Origin: Niebla homalea
Taxonomy: Eukaryota > Ascomycota > Lecanoromycetes > Lecanorales > Ramalinaceae
DNA: 64,000 nt
Reading direction: 5' to 3'
NCBI GenBank assembly: GCA_019925105.1
Contig: JAHGAU010000011.1
Location: 868,001 to 932,000, forward strand
In this document: positions 26,711 to 41,404 of the stretch, piece by piece
How the letters are laid out: the number at the start of each line of letters is the position of its first letter
Numbering within the stretch: position 1 is the first letter of the stretch
Position numbers and translations under genes: made by a program
The notes under the pieces: generated by a model
What the model was told of the DNA's origin: nothing
What the model saw: the letters and a program-made list of their open reading frames with translations, nothing else
Databases searched by the model: none

Positions 26711-28483
26711 ATTTAATTTAATATCGGGTTTTTCAACGTATTTATTATAGAAAATAAATATAATAAATAAACGCTTTTATGAATTATAATTTTAAGATTA
26801 TTTAAATTACCATGAAGAAAAACTCAAAAATAAATACTTTAATAAAATTATTAAACTTAATATTAATTTTAATCAATAACAATCGTAAGCAATATATATA
26901 TTAAATAATATTACCGTTAAAACAGATATAATTAAAATTAATTAAAGATCCCGAGGACTTAAAATTAAAGAGTTAAAAGAAATTTTTCTTATAAAAATCA
27001 AATATATAAACTTTACTAATAAAAAGTATATAAGAATTCAGATTAACGTAATTAATAATAAGGTCTTTAATAAATATTTTAATAAAAACGGAACCTTATA
27101 TTATTATAATAATATATATAAATTAATAAATATAATGATTAAAGTTTTTGATACTTAAAGTTTTCAAAGAAATTTATTTTAACTATTTTTTTTATTTTAA
27201 AAATAAAAACGAATTATAGAATTTATGTAATAATATTATTATATTTTTTAACTTTATATTATAGTTAAGGAATATTTCCGTAATTAGTAAATTCAAAAAC
27301 GGATTAAAGCCTCAAGGCATAAGAAGAATAGTTTATTCTACTCATTATTAATATTAAATTAATAATTTATTCTATTTATTTTAATATTAAATTAATAATA
27401 AAAAGATTTAGTTATAAAATTAATTACCGGATTACTAAAATTTAAGGAATTTAACGTTATTTTACGATCTTTTGTTGGTTATTTAAGTATTATCTTTATG
27501 TATTTATTTCAAACAAAAATAAAAGAACGTTAATAAAATTACTTATAAACGTCTTCTTATAAAAAGTATACCGATTTTACGGTTTTTTTACCTTAATTAT
27601 TTTAAATTAAAGACCTTAATTCATATTTACCTTATAAAAGTATCTTTATAAAAGATTAAATCCTAAAGTTATATACTTAACGGCTTATCATTTAAAAATA
27701 AATAAATAAACCGAATAAGTTAACCAAGATATTAAGATTAAACTTTAAACATATTATAAAAAGTAATAAGATAATTAAATGGATTATATTAATATAATAA
27801 AGTTTATTAATAATAATTGAGAATTAACTTTTACGGGAATATTATTTTTCTTCTTTGATTATAATTATTACCCTTATATAAATTTTACTTTAGATAGTAC
27901 GGTTTATATTATAATAAAAAAAGTAGCTTATAAGTTATATTACTGAGAATATTATTAATTATATATGGAAAGTACTTAAATATAAAAAAAGCAATTTAAA
28001 AATATTATAAGTATTTATAATAATTTAAATTAATTATTACTGGAAGGATATTCCTTATTAAATCGGTGATTAAATCTGCTTATTTATTAAAAATATTAAA
28101 ATTTATTAACTATATAAAAAACTAAACTATAAGATAATTAATCTTTATGAAATTATAAATAGAAAGGGATATTTATATAAACTTAAACTATTTAAAAGTT
28201 CTTATATAAAGAATATATTCTATATTGATCTTTTGAAAATAATACTAAAAAACTTTTTATTTAAGTAGGAATTTATCTCAATAAATATAATTATTATTAA
28301 TAATTAAAAGGTAAACCGTAAATAATATCTTTTTTTTTATTTTTAAATGGACGTTTATAGTATAAAGTTAATTAAACCGGATATAATCTAAATCTTAAAT
28401 AAGATAATACCGATAAAAACGATATCAAGGCACTAATATAACGTAAATTCATAAAAAAAAAAAAAAAAAAAAAGGAAAAATCA
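26711..28483. other. AT-rich, RIP-like sequence, unclassified, ending in an A-tract
   Basis: There are dense stops in all frames and no landmark of the LINE or Gypsy families was found. An uninterrupted A-tract of about 20 lies near 28,450-28,471, directly before the LINE tail fragment that starts about 28,484. Confidence 0.45.
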
Positions 28484-28772
28484 TAGGTTTGAAAATTACC
28501 CTTATAAGGACTCGGTCATAATATTACAGATTTTCTTTAAAGAAATAAAAGGGAAGACGTATATAAACGGATAATTATTCTTTAAATGATTATAAATTTC
28601 CTTTTTCTTAAGGGGTAGAGGGTAAAAGCTAGGTAAACGTTGATTTCTATTTTAACGTTATAAATGTTAAGTTTTACAGTTATTAATAAAGTTAAATAAG
28701 CTAATTACTAAAGAAAGCCGGAATTAACCTAGCTAAATCCGTAATGTTATTCAATTAATCAATCAATATTTA
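28484..28772 (+). mobile_element. LINE 3' end only
   Basis: This is the 3' untranslated block and TCAA-type tail of the LINE family without any upstream ORF, as 5' truncated LINE insertions look. It directly abuts the opposite-strand LINE C fragment. Confidence 0.75.
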
Positions 28773-28774
28773 TA

Positions 28775-30241
28775 TATATCATATCCTTTAATATATATTA
28801 TATACTTCGTATTATTAGAATACTTCATAATAACATAACCGTAATTTTAATATTTAAAATACTAATAAACATCCGCTGTTTTTTTTATAGCCGGATTAAT
28901 TTAAGGGATCCTCTTTTAATAATCCTTTTATTTAAGATATTATTTTATATCCTTATTAATATCACGTTTAATATTACCGTAAAGTATTTCTTTATCCGTT
29001 CTAAGGTATCTGGCTTTTTATTATTAAAGAGAGCTTATAATTAACGATTTTTAATCCGGGATAAAGGACCGTATTTTCTTTTTTTATACGTTTTAAAATA
29101 AGCTTTTCTTCAGCTTATATAAAACGTATGAAACATTTTTTATTTACCGTAATAATAAATGATTCTCTCAATATCTTCGCCGTTTTAAGTTTTTTTTTAT
29201 TAACTTACGTTTTTAACGTTTTTAAACCTTTTTTTACCTTTAAGGATGCTGTATTAAGGAGGACATTTCTACTTTATAATTTATATACGGCGATATTTTA
29301 CTCCGTTAATAACTCTCCAGTTACTTCAAACGCCTTTATAAGCTATAAAGGGTTTATTTCATAGCGGTATTTCTTTTCGGTTATTAAACGGATCGTTACC
29401 GTCTTTATTTTCTTTAACGCCTTTATTTTCTCTTTAACCCGTACCGTCTTTTTCTTAGTAAATATATACCTTTTCTTCACGGGTTCTATTATTCAAGTTT
29501 TTTTGGCTTAAAGGGCTTTTACCGTCGCCCCTTTACGTTATACGTTTACCTTTTAATCTTTACTTTTACCCCTTACCGGTATCCTTTTTATTACCTTTTA
29601 AGTTTCCTTTAAATATTTTAATTCCTTTAATTCTGGTTTTACTTTTTCCTAAAAATTCCTTATTTTTCGTAGTTTTATCTATAATATCGGCTAGGTCTTT
29701 AACTTAATAACCGTTTACTTTATTATAAATAGTCTATTTAAAGCTTTTACCGTTTTTCTTTTCTTTTATTTTAACTTTTTTATACGTTTAACGTATTATG
29801 TTTTTAATTTTCCATCCCTGGTTATTTATAAGTTTATCGGTTTTATTATTTTCATTTTGATTTTATATACACTTAATACCGTTAATATAATATTTACTTT
29901 ACGTATTCATCGCTTTTTCTCCCCGTTATTATTAACGCCCCGATCTCCCTATTGTTTTTTTACTTATTATTTTTTTACGCTATTTACGCGTCCTTTTACG
30001 TATATCTTCTTAATTATAATTCCCTTATTTAATTTAACGACCGTTTATCGCGTTATTATCGCGTTAATTATATAATTCCTTAATACTTTTGTTAATATAA
30101 GCTACTTACTTATATACTCCCTCATTTTTAATTATTATACCACTTATATTTATCGCAATTAAGGCATTAACCTTACTATTACTTAAGCTATACGTATAAG
30201 TATCGTTTTAAACCTCTAGGCTCCCTTTATTCGTCGCCATT
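28775..30241 (-). mobile_element. LINE C: 5' fragment with ORF1 relic
   Basis: It reads on - from ATG at 30,241 (MATNKGSLEV-like start) and aligns with LINE B about 24,998-26,701. It keeps only the 5' portion, mostly ORF1. The 72- and 78-codon frames inside, hydrophobic and Phe/Ile/Tyr-rich, are products of RIP composition and not genes. Confidence 0.75.
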
Positions 30242-30299
30242 TCCCCGTTTATAATTTTCTATAATTTAATTTCGTATTGAGTGTACATAAATTAATAAT

Positions 30300-33200
30300 A
30301 GTAATAATAAAGGTAATAAGTTTATAAATAATCAAGGATAGGGAATAAAAAAAAACGTTAAATATATAAGAAAATTAAAATAAAAGAAATAACCGGTAAA
30401 GGATTTAATTCAGTTATTTATAACGGAATAAGTAACTATTACGTTAAAAACCTAGTTTATGTTATAAATTAAACCAAAAAAATAAAGGATTTTTAAAAGA
30501 AAATTTAAAGGAATTAAGATAATTAAAGAAATCTTAAAAGGCAATAATAAGGATACCGGTAAAAAGCGGGGTAAAAACTAGAAAATAAATATATAAAGTA
30601 AAAAAGTAACGGTAAGAACTTTTTAAGTAAAAGAAATTTAAGCGGTAAAAGCCGCAGGAAAGGGGTAAACAGTAATTAAAAGGGAAATGATATACGTTAA
30701 AAAGAAAATAACGCTATTAAAGAAAACAAAGATAACAATAATCCTTTTATTAATTTGAAAAAGAACAGGATAATATTATAATAATAAACCCGTTATAGCT
30801 TATGAAAGCGTTTAAAGTAATAAAAGGCTTATTAACGGAATCAATTATTATTATGTATAGAATATCAATGAATAATATTTTTCTTAATATAACGTGCTTA
30901 AAACTAAAAGAAAACTTAAAGAAATTAAAGATATAAGCCATTAAAAAAACTTTAAACGGTAAAGATATTAAGATTATTATTTATTATTACGGTTAATAAA
31001 AAACATTTAAGGTGTTCTATAAAAAAAAAGCTTACAATAAAACGCATAAAAAAGGAGAATACAATCCTTTATCCCGGATGAAAAATTGTTAACTATAAGC
31101 TTCTTTTAATGATAAAGAAACCGGATACCTGAAAATAATTAAAAAGGTACTTTACGGCTATATTAAATCTAACGTTAATAAAGATATCTAACGATATCTT
31201 AAATAATCGGATTACTAAGGGAAAGCCCCTTTAATTAATTAACTCATAAAATAAAGCGGTAAATGTTTATTAATACTTTAAATATTAAAAATATAAATAT
31301 TTATTATAAAGTACCTTAAAGATACAAAGAATATAATATATATTAAGATAAATAATACGTATAAATGAGTAAGCTTAGTAATAAGCATCCTCGTAAAGAA
31401 CGTATATAAATATATAAAATATAGGAAGGAAAAATACCTGAAGTAAAACCCAAAATACTTAATAAAGATTAAGGAGATTAAATGTAAAAAGATTAAAATA
31501 ACCGTTAAGGTTTAACGGTATAATTTATATAAGATTAAGTTAATAAATGAATATAAAACGCTCTTAAGATGGAAATAAAGTTACGCAAATAAAAACGGAT
31601 AAAAAAGCATAATAAACGGTATAAGAAAAAGCTTAATATAATAATAATCTTTAAGTCCGGCCCCTTTAAAGTAACGATAATAATTATATAGAAGCCGGGA
31701 TGAAAAATATTTAACTTTAATAAAAAATCAACGCCTTAAATAAAAATAAACGGGGAAAGATTAATAAAAGTTAATATATAACATATTAATACTTCTGAAA
31801 ATAATGTAATATAACGTATAAAATAGAATATTTAAGGTCATATTATTAATATTTAAATTTAAAGAAATTAACAACGTTAATATTACAATAATAAGGAATC
31901 ATTATATAGCCCGTATAAATACTTTTTAATTAACTTAGATAAGAGGTTTCACATAACGTTTAAAAAAGGTAAAACGACCTGGATATGCTTAAATATAAAT
32001 ACAAGATTAACTATAAATAATTAAAACGTTTTTCATTGTAATAAGAATTTATATATATTCCGGATTACGTAAAAAAAAAATAAAAAACGACTTAAATGTT
32101 TATAATATATATAACCCGTTATTTACTAATAAAATAAAGTTTTATAGAACACTATTAAATAAAGATATTACATTTATACCCGGTAAATACATTATATTAA
32201 GAAATCTTAACTTTTATTATAATATATAGAATATTTTATATTAAGTTAAAAGAATTGTTGATAATTATTATAATATATAATTTATGATTATTATTATTAT
32301 AGGATAGTAAAATATAAGAGAATTAAGGATTTAGGGGTAAAAACGATTATAAAAGTAAAAACGTTAATTAAATATGTAGGTAAATATAAAAATTAAGAGA
32401 TTCTTATATAATTAAAAAAAGCTTAAGAAAAAAAGGAAAAGATTATTAAGAAATTAAAATAAATACATTTCCGGTTAACAATTGATAACTTCACGATCTC
32501 CCTCCATAAAATATAAAAACTCATAAAATATGATAAAGAACAGAATAAAAAGCTAAAATATATCTTTAAATTCTCGTTCTTTAAAAGGTCTAATAATATA
32601 ATAACTAATACCTTTAAGAATAAAATTAAGGCTTTGAAAAACGCTTTCTTCTTTGCTTTAATAATTAATAGATATTAAAGGAGTTATATATCCCAATCCG
32701 GTAATTATTAATAAAGAGAAAACCTCAAAAATAATGATTAAAACGATTAATAAACTACAGAAAAATAAAGTTTTTCAATTAAACGGAATCTTAAAAAAAA
32801 AAAAAAATTTAAGCGATAATCATATTACTATTTAAGAAGGTTTTTACTTATTTCTTTAAGTTTATTTTAAAGTCGGTTATTACCCCCGGAAGTTTAAGGA
32901 AAATAAAACGAGTATACTTAGGGAATCAAATTAATTATATTACTTAAAAATGAAAACGTATAGACTAATTATATTCCTTTACATTATAAAGAAAACCTTA
33001 AAAACGGTAATTATAAAGATTCTTAATAATTATACAGAGGAATATAAACTTTTCCCCGGTTAATAAATAAATATAAAAAAAGGATAATAGAAAGAACCTT
33101 AAAAGGTTCAATTATAAGATATATAAGGTATAAAATTATAGAAAGAAATATATAATAAGCCTTATTTCCTTGAACGTTACCGGAGCTTTTAATAAAATAA

Positions 33201-35242
33201 GTCAATAAAGATTATTATATAATTTACGGAATAAAAAGATTTTATTTTCCTTTCTAAATTAAATCAAAAGTTTTTAAGTAACTAGGTAATATTAATTAAT
33301 TTAAGTTAGAAAATAAGCCTAATGAAATTAATTATAATTAAAATACCTTAAAAGTTATTTCTTTTACCGGTTTTATTCTTTTTTTCAAAATCCGTTAATT
33401 AAAGAATTAATTAAATTAAAATAAGAAACTTAAGTAAAATGCTTTATTAATAATATTTATCTTCTAGTTTATAGTATTTTTAAATATATAAATTATTTAA
33501 AATTAAAATAAACTTATGAAGTTTATTTATAATAAATAAAGATATAAAATACTTAACTTACGTTATATAAATATAAACTTATTTATATAATTAAGAGCCC
33601 GAAATTATATATTATAATAATTATAATAAACTTAAACAAAATCATAAAAAAACCGGAAGCCAATGATATAATTTTTAAAATTTAAATTAATTAAAAATTT
33701 TATTAAAAGGATTTATAAGAAAAGTCTAAAACACTAAATAGTTTAATAAGAGAAAGGTTTTATTTATTTTATAGTAATAAAGTAAAGAATTACCCTATAA
33801 GAGGCTAGAAAGGTTTATTAAGCAATAATAAAGTTCCTTATAACGTACGCCGTAGTTATCTAATACGCATTTAAAGGTACCCTTAAATATAGGAAAAGCT
33901 TGTTTGATAATTAAAAAAGGTTTAAAACTATTACTTAAAAGTAAATAATAGTACTTATAAAACGACCGTTATTCTAATATTAAAATCCGAAATCTTTATA
34001 CCGTTAATTAAGCTATTTTCTCATTTAAAAATTACTTAAGTAAAACTGAAAAAAAAACTATAAAGAATAAACGTATCCATTTAAACCTTAAAAGGTTTTA
34101 AACAAAGAAAAGTAGAAAAAAATACTTATTCTTTTACTGAAATACAGCTAAGATAAGCTAGGATAGAAATTAATTTAACTTATATATAAAAGATTAATAT
34201 AAATACGGACAAATTATTATCCAATATAAAGGAAACGGAAGTTAAAAAGATTATAAAAATAAAGGTAATAACGATCGTTAAATAATTATAACATAATAAA
34301 CCGAACTTTAATATAAGTAAAAGGGATTAATCCCTTAAAGGCAATAATATCCGGCCTTGAATAACGAAAAAATTATTGATAAATATTTTTACGGCCATAA
34401 AGTTATAAGGGAAGATAATAATATATTCATAATTTAACTCCGGATGGATAGCAATAACCTAACTTATTTTCTTTTTACTATATATACCGGTTATTAAATA
34501 GATATTAATTAAAAATATAAATAAAAGAAATAGGATACCGTTTATATATTGATTTTTTACTTATTATTTATAGAGATTGGGATAAATTTAATTTAAAAAA
34601 CGGAGGTTAATAATTATTATTGAATATTAATGATGGGAAAGGATTAAAATGGTTATTAAATTTATAATAATCATGGATTCATGATTATAGTTGAACTTAA
34701 TTAATAAAATAGAAAAAGATATTAAATACCTAATTAAACACCTTTATTATTAATCCTGGATTAAAAAAACGTAATATAAAGGTTATATTTAATAAAGGTC
34801 TAACGCCGTTAATATGAAAGCGATATAAAAGAGATCGGTATAGGCGATAAAAGCGTTTATTAGAAACAATATTATATATAAATAAAATAACAATAATAAA
34901 CGTATTAACAAAGATTTTTCAAAGTAGATTTAAAGCATAATATAAAGTAAACCCGTACAAAAACGAAAGAATAATAAGTTGAAAAGTAACCTTTAAAAAG
35001 ACTTAATTATAATATTATAGGTTTTCTTAAGAAAGCGTATAAATAAATTATTATTTTTTAAACGGCCGTAAATACTTTTAATCTTCTAAGATAAGAGTAA
35101 AAGTTAAGTAAATATTAATTTTATATCTTAACGTAGAGATATTAAGTTCTTACGGTTATTAATAAGGTTTAATAGCCGATTATTAAGGAACGGCGGCATT
35201 AATTTAATTAAATCCGTAATATAAATTAATTAATCAATCAAT
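30300..35242 (+). mobile_element. LINE D: 5' truncated Tad-like LINE
   Basis: It aligns with LINE A from about 8,670 to the tail, so only the extreme 5' end is missing. The endonuclease box reads RNLNFYYN at about 32,198-32,222. The RT box reads FINNIYLL at about 33,444-33,467. The tail block ends in aattaattaatcaatcaat at 35,242. Stops are frequent throughout. Its tail lies next to a minus-strand 5' scrap of another copy. Confidence 0.8.
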
Positions 35243-35256
35243 ATTATATTTTTTTT

Positions 35257-35345
35257 ATAATTAAGGTATTAGCCTTATTAACATTTAAGCTATCTATATA
35301 CGTATCGTTTTAGACCTCTAAGGTCCCTTTATTCGTCGCTATTTC
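35257..35345 (-). mobile_element. LINE E: 90 bp 5' scrap
   Basis: It matches the start region of LINE C (30,157-30,241) including the conserved start context, with ATG changed to ATA. It lies between the tail of LINE D and the internal part of LINE F. Confidence 0.65.
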
Positions 35346-35351
35346 GGCTTA

Positions 35352-36692
35352 ATCATTTAATTAAGAGTTTAAAGCTATATAATATAATAGTTACGGTAGA
35401 TTTAAGTAGGATTATTATAAAGCCGGAAGTTGATACTAAGGTTTTTATTTTCCAGGTTAACAGAAAACTTAATTAAAAGCATTATATAAAGAAGGTATAA
35501 AAGAAAATAATCTTATAAGAAAAGGGTTTTATTTACCTTACGGTACCGACGTAAAAAGCTACCTTATAAAATATTATAATTATTTCTTCAGTAGTAATGA
35601 AACCGGTTATAACGTATATAATAAATAATTATTATACGTTTAAAGGTATTTTAGTAATAAAAAGGAGCCCGTTTCATAATTATAGCGGGTCTAGAATAGG
35701 TATTTAAGGGTAATTAATAACGTATATAGGGCGATATTTATCCCGGTATTAAAGTTTAAAGTCTTTATATTATTAATAAAGTTAGCTCTTAATTGAGTAA
35801 TCGCCTAGATAAAACTTTAAAAAAAATACGTAAACGGGTATAATAATAGGAAATAAATATATCCGCTTAAACTTTAAGAAGTCCCGGTTTAAAAGAAATA
35901 AAAGGGAAATATTTACCCTTTTTATTAAAATAAAGTTGGAATAAATTAAGAAAGGAATCGACCTTATTAATATTCGAAAGACCAATATAAGTATATGTAA
36001 ACTTTTACCCGGCGAAAGGGAGGCGGGAATTAAAAAGGTTATAAGGGTGAAAATAACGGCGATCGTTAAGTAAATTATAACGTAATAAATTAAACGTTAA
36101 TATACTGAAAAAATCAATCTTTAAAAGGTAATAATACCCGGCCTTGAATTAATAGGTTTTCTTACCGCCATAAAATTATAAGGAAAGGTCATAATACGTT
36201 AATAGTTTAACTTTTGTCCTTTTTATTATATACGTTAATAGTTAAACAAATATTAATCATAAATATAAATAAAGGAAGTAAAACGCCATGAATATATTTA
36301 ACTCTTACTTATTACTTATATCAATCAAGATAAAAATAATTAAGTAAACGGGAATTAGAAATTACCGTTCAATATTCATTATAAAAAAGGGTATTAAATA
36401 GGCCATTAAGTTTATAATATTTATAGATAATCTGGCCAATAAAAAGATAAGGTTACCGAAAACATAATATAAGGTTAAAGCTAACCTTTAAAATAACTTA
36501 ATCATAATATTATAAATTTTCAAAAAGATTAAAAAAGAATATTATTACTTTTTAAACGATTATAAATATCTTTATCTCTTTAGGATAAGAATAAAAATTA
36601 AGTTTTTATTATTATTAATATATATAACCGATTATTAAAGAACGCCGGAATTAACTTTATTAATTCCGTAGTATAAAGTAATTGATTAATCA
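35352..36692 (+). mobile_element. LINE F: 3' third of a Tad-like LINE
   Basis: It aligns with LINE A from about 12,285 to 13,964, with internal deletions near 36,430-36,480. The tail is recognisable, ending attgattaatcaag. Confidence 0.75.
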
Positions 36693-36796
36693 AGTATATA
36701 ATTTTCGTAATTAACCGCTTATTTAAAAAAGTTTATTTTTGAAAAATGAAGCTTAATTCATACCGGTTTAAATTAAACCAGCTTATCTATAAAGTA

Positions 36797-36868
36797 TATT
36801 GATTGATTGATTAATTTATATATAAATATAGCTAAGTTAATTTCGGCGTTCTATATCGTTAATAGCTT
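36797..36868 (-). mobile_element. LINE tail scrap in opposite orientation
   Basis: It begins tattgattgattgattaatt and continues with the tail-proximal segment agctaagttaatttcggcgt, matching 18,721-18,780. It stops after about 70 bp. With the tail of LINE F it makes a tail-to-tail pair about 100 bp apart. Confidence 0.7.
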
Positions 36869-37765
36869 GGCCACTATATTTATTCCCGCGTAGGAGCAAG
36901 ACTTAATTTATTCTTTAATCTTATTATATTTACGGGAAAAGGAAACCGTAATGAAGTAAATATTAACTTACTTTAATATATATTAACCCGATTTATATGA
37001 AAATTTAACCTTATAATTACTTACTATATTATTATAATTAAGGTCCGTTTTACTTTTAAATATTAATAGCCTTAATTTATTATTTTAAGCCGGGAATTCA
37101 TTCTCAAAGTAACGTAATTCCTAAATACGGGGAACTTATTAAGCCCGATTAAAAGATAAACCCGACTGCGGATTTATCCTTCTTAATAATGATAAAATGA
37201 TATAATTATATTGATTTTTTACCTGTATAATTACCGCCTTAAATTTTCTCTTATAAATAATTTAATTACTTAAATAAAAGAAATTATTTACTTTTAACGT
37301 TAAAATACCGTAACCCCTTTTTACCGGCTTTAAGACGGTAGTTAAGCTTAATTAGGTTAATTATTCAATACCGGTAAATCATCGGTTTTTATTATTATAT
37401 TATCTATATTAATTATATTATTTACCAGATAAAATTTAAGGGCTCTTAATGAAAGTCATCCCCCACCCTTAAAATATTCGACCATTCTATAGTTTATCTC
37501 CCGCACGTAAAAATGCCATTTCGCCACGCTCGCCCCTATAAATTATATTATAATTAAAAAACTATAAATAACAGAAAATAAAAACTTATATATTCTCACC
37601 CACACTTATTCCCTTTATTTCCCCTATTATTATTGCGTATAATATATCTGAAAATATATTTAACTGAATTATATTCCAAAAATACCGTAATCTGGATGGG
37701 GTAATCAAGAGTTAAATAAAAGTTTATTACCAGAAAATTTATAAACGTAATAATTTCCATAAATC
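36869..37765. other. AT-rich sequence with a less-mutated pocket at about 37,440-37,620
   Basis: No coding or element landmark was found. The pocket (ggctcttaatgaaagtcatc... to cctataaatta) has normal C content and may be a small insertion or host remnant. Confidence 0.4.
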
Positions 37766-40250
37766 TTAGAGATTATATATTTAAATAATAACGGCCTTAA
37801 AGGTAAAAGAAAACTTAGAGAAATTAAAAATATAAGTTAATAAAAGTCAATTTAAAATAATAAAAATATATAAATAGTTATTTATTATTACAATAAATAA
37901 AATATATTAACGTATTTTATAAAAGTAAAAAAAGAGTTTATTTTAAAATATATAAAAAAAGAGAATATAATCCTCTAATTTAAATTAAAAATTATTAATT
38001 GTAACTTTTTTTAATAATAAAAAAATTAAATACCTTAAAATGAACAAAAAGGTACTTTACGGTTATATTAAACGTAACGTTAATAAAAATATATAACAAT
38101 AATTTAAATAAAAAAATTATCAAAAGAAGGTTCCTTAGATTAACTTAAGTATAAAATAAAGCGGTAAATATTTATTAAGATTTTAAATGTTAAGGTTCCG
38201 GATATATTATTATAAGATACCTTAATAATACGCATAAATATAGGGATTTAATAAATGACAACTTTATTAAAAATATATATAAGTATATAACGTACGGGAA
38301 GGATAAATACTCAATATAAAACTTAAAATACCCAGTAAGGATTAAAAAGATTAAATATAAAAAAATTAAAATAACCGTTAAAAATCTAATAATATAATTT
38401 ATAAATAATGAAATTAATAAATTAATTGAAAATAATTCTAAAATAAGAATAAAATTAATTAAAAAAAATTGAAAGATTATAACGGAGAACGTAAAAAAAA
38501 GGAAGCTTATTATAATATCAATCTTTAAGTCCGGTTACCTTAAAGTAATAATAATAATTATAAAAAAGCCGGAATAAAGAACGCTTAATTTTAATAAAAA
38601 ATTAATAGTTAAAATAAGAATTAATAAAAAGGCTTTAACTAAAATAATATTACCGATATTTAAATTTAAGAAAACAACAACCGTTAATATTATAATAATA
38701 TAAAAATTATTATAGAGCCTATATACGTACTTCTTAGTTAACCCGAGTAAAAAAATTTATCTAACGTTTAGAAAAATTAAAACAACTTAAATGTATTTCT
38801 TTATAGATAAAAGATTAAATATAAATAATTAAATGTTATTTATTAAGATAAGAATTAATATATATTTTATATTACGTAAAATGAAAAATGTAAAAAACGA
38901 TTTAAATTTTTATAGTATACATAATCCGCCGTTATATAAAAAAGTAAAACTTTTAATAATATTATTAATTAGAAATACTATATTTTTACTTAATAAATAT
39001 ATTATAATAAAAAATTTAAATTTTTATTACAATTCATAGAATAATAAAGGTTACATAATAAATAGTATTAAATTAATTAAAAATATTAATAATTATTAAA
39101 ACGTTTAACTTTCCGTTATTAATACTTTAAAATATTATAATATAAAAAAATTGAGAATTTAAAATAATAATTGATTTAACGTTTAATATAAAAAAGATTC
39201 TTAACATAATAATAACATATAAGTTTTAAGAAAACTTAAAAAATAATTTAAATTATATATTAATATAAAAAACCTTAAATTGGTTAATTAACGTAACGTT
39301 ATCAATATTAATAAAAAAAATATAAAACATAACTAAAAAAATTTAAAAAACTAAAGTTTTTACACAAATAAAGGAAATAATAACGTAATTAATAAAGGAT
39401 CCCCGCTTAAACAATAAAGATTAAATTAACTTCTACATAAAGTAAATAATAAAAGCGTTAAGTAAAATAATTAGTATAATAATTTTAATAATAAAACTAT
39501 CGTGAAGACTTAAGACTTATTAAAGTAAAAAACATATAATAATAATTATAAAAATAAAAACGTTAATTAAGTAAATCATTAAATATAAAGATTAAGAAAT
39601 ACTTTTATAATGAAAAAAAGTTTAGGAAGAAAAAGAAAGGATTATTGAAAAAATTAAATAAAAATATTTTTAATTTTTAATTCATAATTTAATCGTTTTT
39701 GTATAAATTTTAAAACTTAGTAAAATATAATTAAAAATAAAATAAAATAAAATAAAAAACTTAAATTTCTGTTTAAGTTCCCACCCTTTAAAAGGTTTAT
39801 TAATATAAAGATTAAAACTATTTTTGATCATAAAATTAAGGCTTTAAAAAAAGTATTTTTTCCCTTTTTATTAAACGTTAATCTATTTAATATTGAGGGG
39901 GTTATGTACCCGGACTCAATGATGATAAATAAAACTATAACTTAAAAGTGTTAAGAACGTGGTAAGTATAATGTATGATTAATATGATTGCTGGTAAGCT
40001 ACCTGAAGTGGCTATGGATTTGAAGTGTGCGAGCGCCAAGACCCCCCGGGAGCTACCCGCTATGCTTATATCTACCACAGACCGTAATGCTATGTACCTG
40101 CGCATGCGCCGTTTCATAACAAAAAGGTAATAATTAAAATAACTAATAAATCAAAGAAAGATAAAGCTTTAAAATTTACTAAAATTTTAAATAAAATTTT
40201 ATTTATAATAATAGTATAATTTAAGGAAATTTTTATTTATTTAATTTTAG
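37766..40250 (+). mobile_element. LINE G: internal segment of a Tad-like LINE
   Basis: It aligns with LINE A about 9,190-11,540 (end of ORF1 to the early RT region) and lacks both ends. The endonuclease box is visible near 39,012-39,036. A 173 bp solo LTR is inserted at 39,949. It ends where LINE H starts with sequence equivalent to LINE A 9,545, so two copies are joined head to tail with overlapping content. Short frames inside are RIP artefacts. Confidence 0.75.
39949..40121 (+). mobile_element. solo LTR, 173 bp, with 5 bp target duplication
   Basis: It starts TGTTAAGAACG and ends TTTCATAACA. The 5 bases aaaag stand on both sides (39,944-39,948 and 40,122-40,126). It has normal composition, including ccccccgggagctacccgct. 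A RIP-mutated inverted copy lies at about 47,221-47,397. Orientation follows the TGTTA...AACA reading and is arbitrary. The 60-codon minus frame over it is not a gene. Confidence 0.85.
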
Positions 40251-41404
40251 GATTACGGAAAAAAGGGTTTTTAAATTAACCCGGCCGTAAAATAAAGCGG
40301 TAGATATTTATTAATACTTTAAGTACCAAGATTATAAATATATTATTATGGAATACCTTAATAATATAAGGTATATAATATATATTAAAAAGTATAATAC
40401 GTATAAATACGTAAACTTAATAAATAAGGGCCTTATTAAAGACGTATATAGGTATATAGCGTACGGGAAAAACGGGTACCGGTATAAGACTTAAAATACC
40501 CGGTAAAAATTGAGGAAATTAAGTATAAAAAGACTAGGATAATTATTAAGGTTTAACGGTATAATTTATATGAAATTAAGCCGGTAAATTAATTAAGGAT
40601 GGTCTTAAAACGGGAATAAAGCCATTTTAATAAGGACGGATAAAAAACTATAACGGATAAAGCGAAGAAAAAAAGCTTATTATAACGTTAATTTTTAAAT
40701 CCGGCCGCCTTAAAACGATAACGGTAATTATAAAAAAGCCGGAATAAATAACGTTTAACTTTAAAGAAAGGTTAATAATTTAAAGAAAAATTAATAAATA
40801 GGCTTTAACGGAAATTAATATATAATATATTAATACTCTTAAAAATAATATAATATAATATATAAAATAAAATAATTAAAATAATATTCTTAATATTTAG
40901 AGTTAAGGAAATAAAAAACGTTACTATTATAATAATATAAAATTTATTATATAACCTGTATATATATTCTTTAATTAATTTAAATAAAAGGTTTTATTTA
41001 ACGTTTAAGGGAAATAAAATAACCCGGACGTATTTCTTCGTAAATAAGCTGTTAAATATAAATAATTAAAACATAATTTATTATAACGGAAATCTATATA
41101 TATTCCGGATTATATAAAAAAAAAAAAAGGCAGAAAACGATTTAAATATTTATTATATATATAACCTGCCGTTAATTAATAGAATAAAGCTATTGATAAT
41201 ATTATTATTTAAAGGGGTTATATCCGTAACCGGAGAATATATACTACGGGAAGCGGGACGGGATAAGACGGTTTTTCGATTCACTTATCCCATCCCGCGT
41301 AAGACGGGATAAGGCTGAATCCCATCCCATCCTATCTTTATCCCGGCGGGATGGGATCGGAATATGCCAAGATCCCGCCAAGACGCGGCGTAAAAGTGAA
41401 TTAA

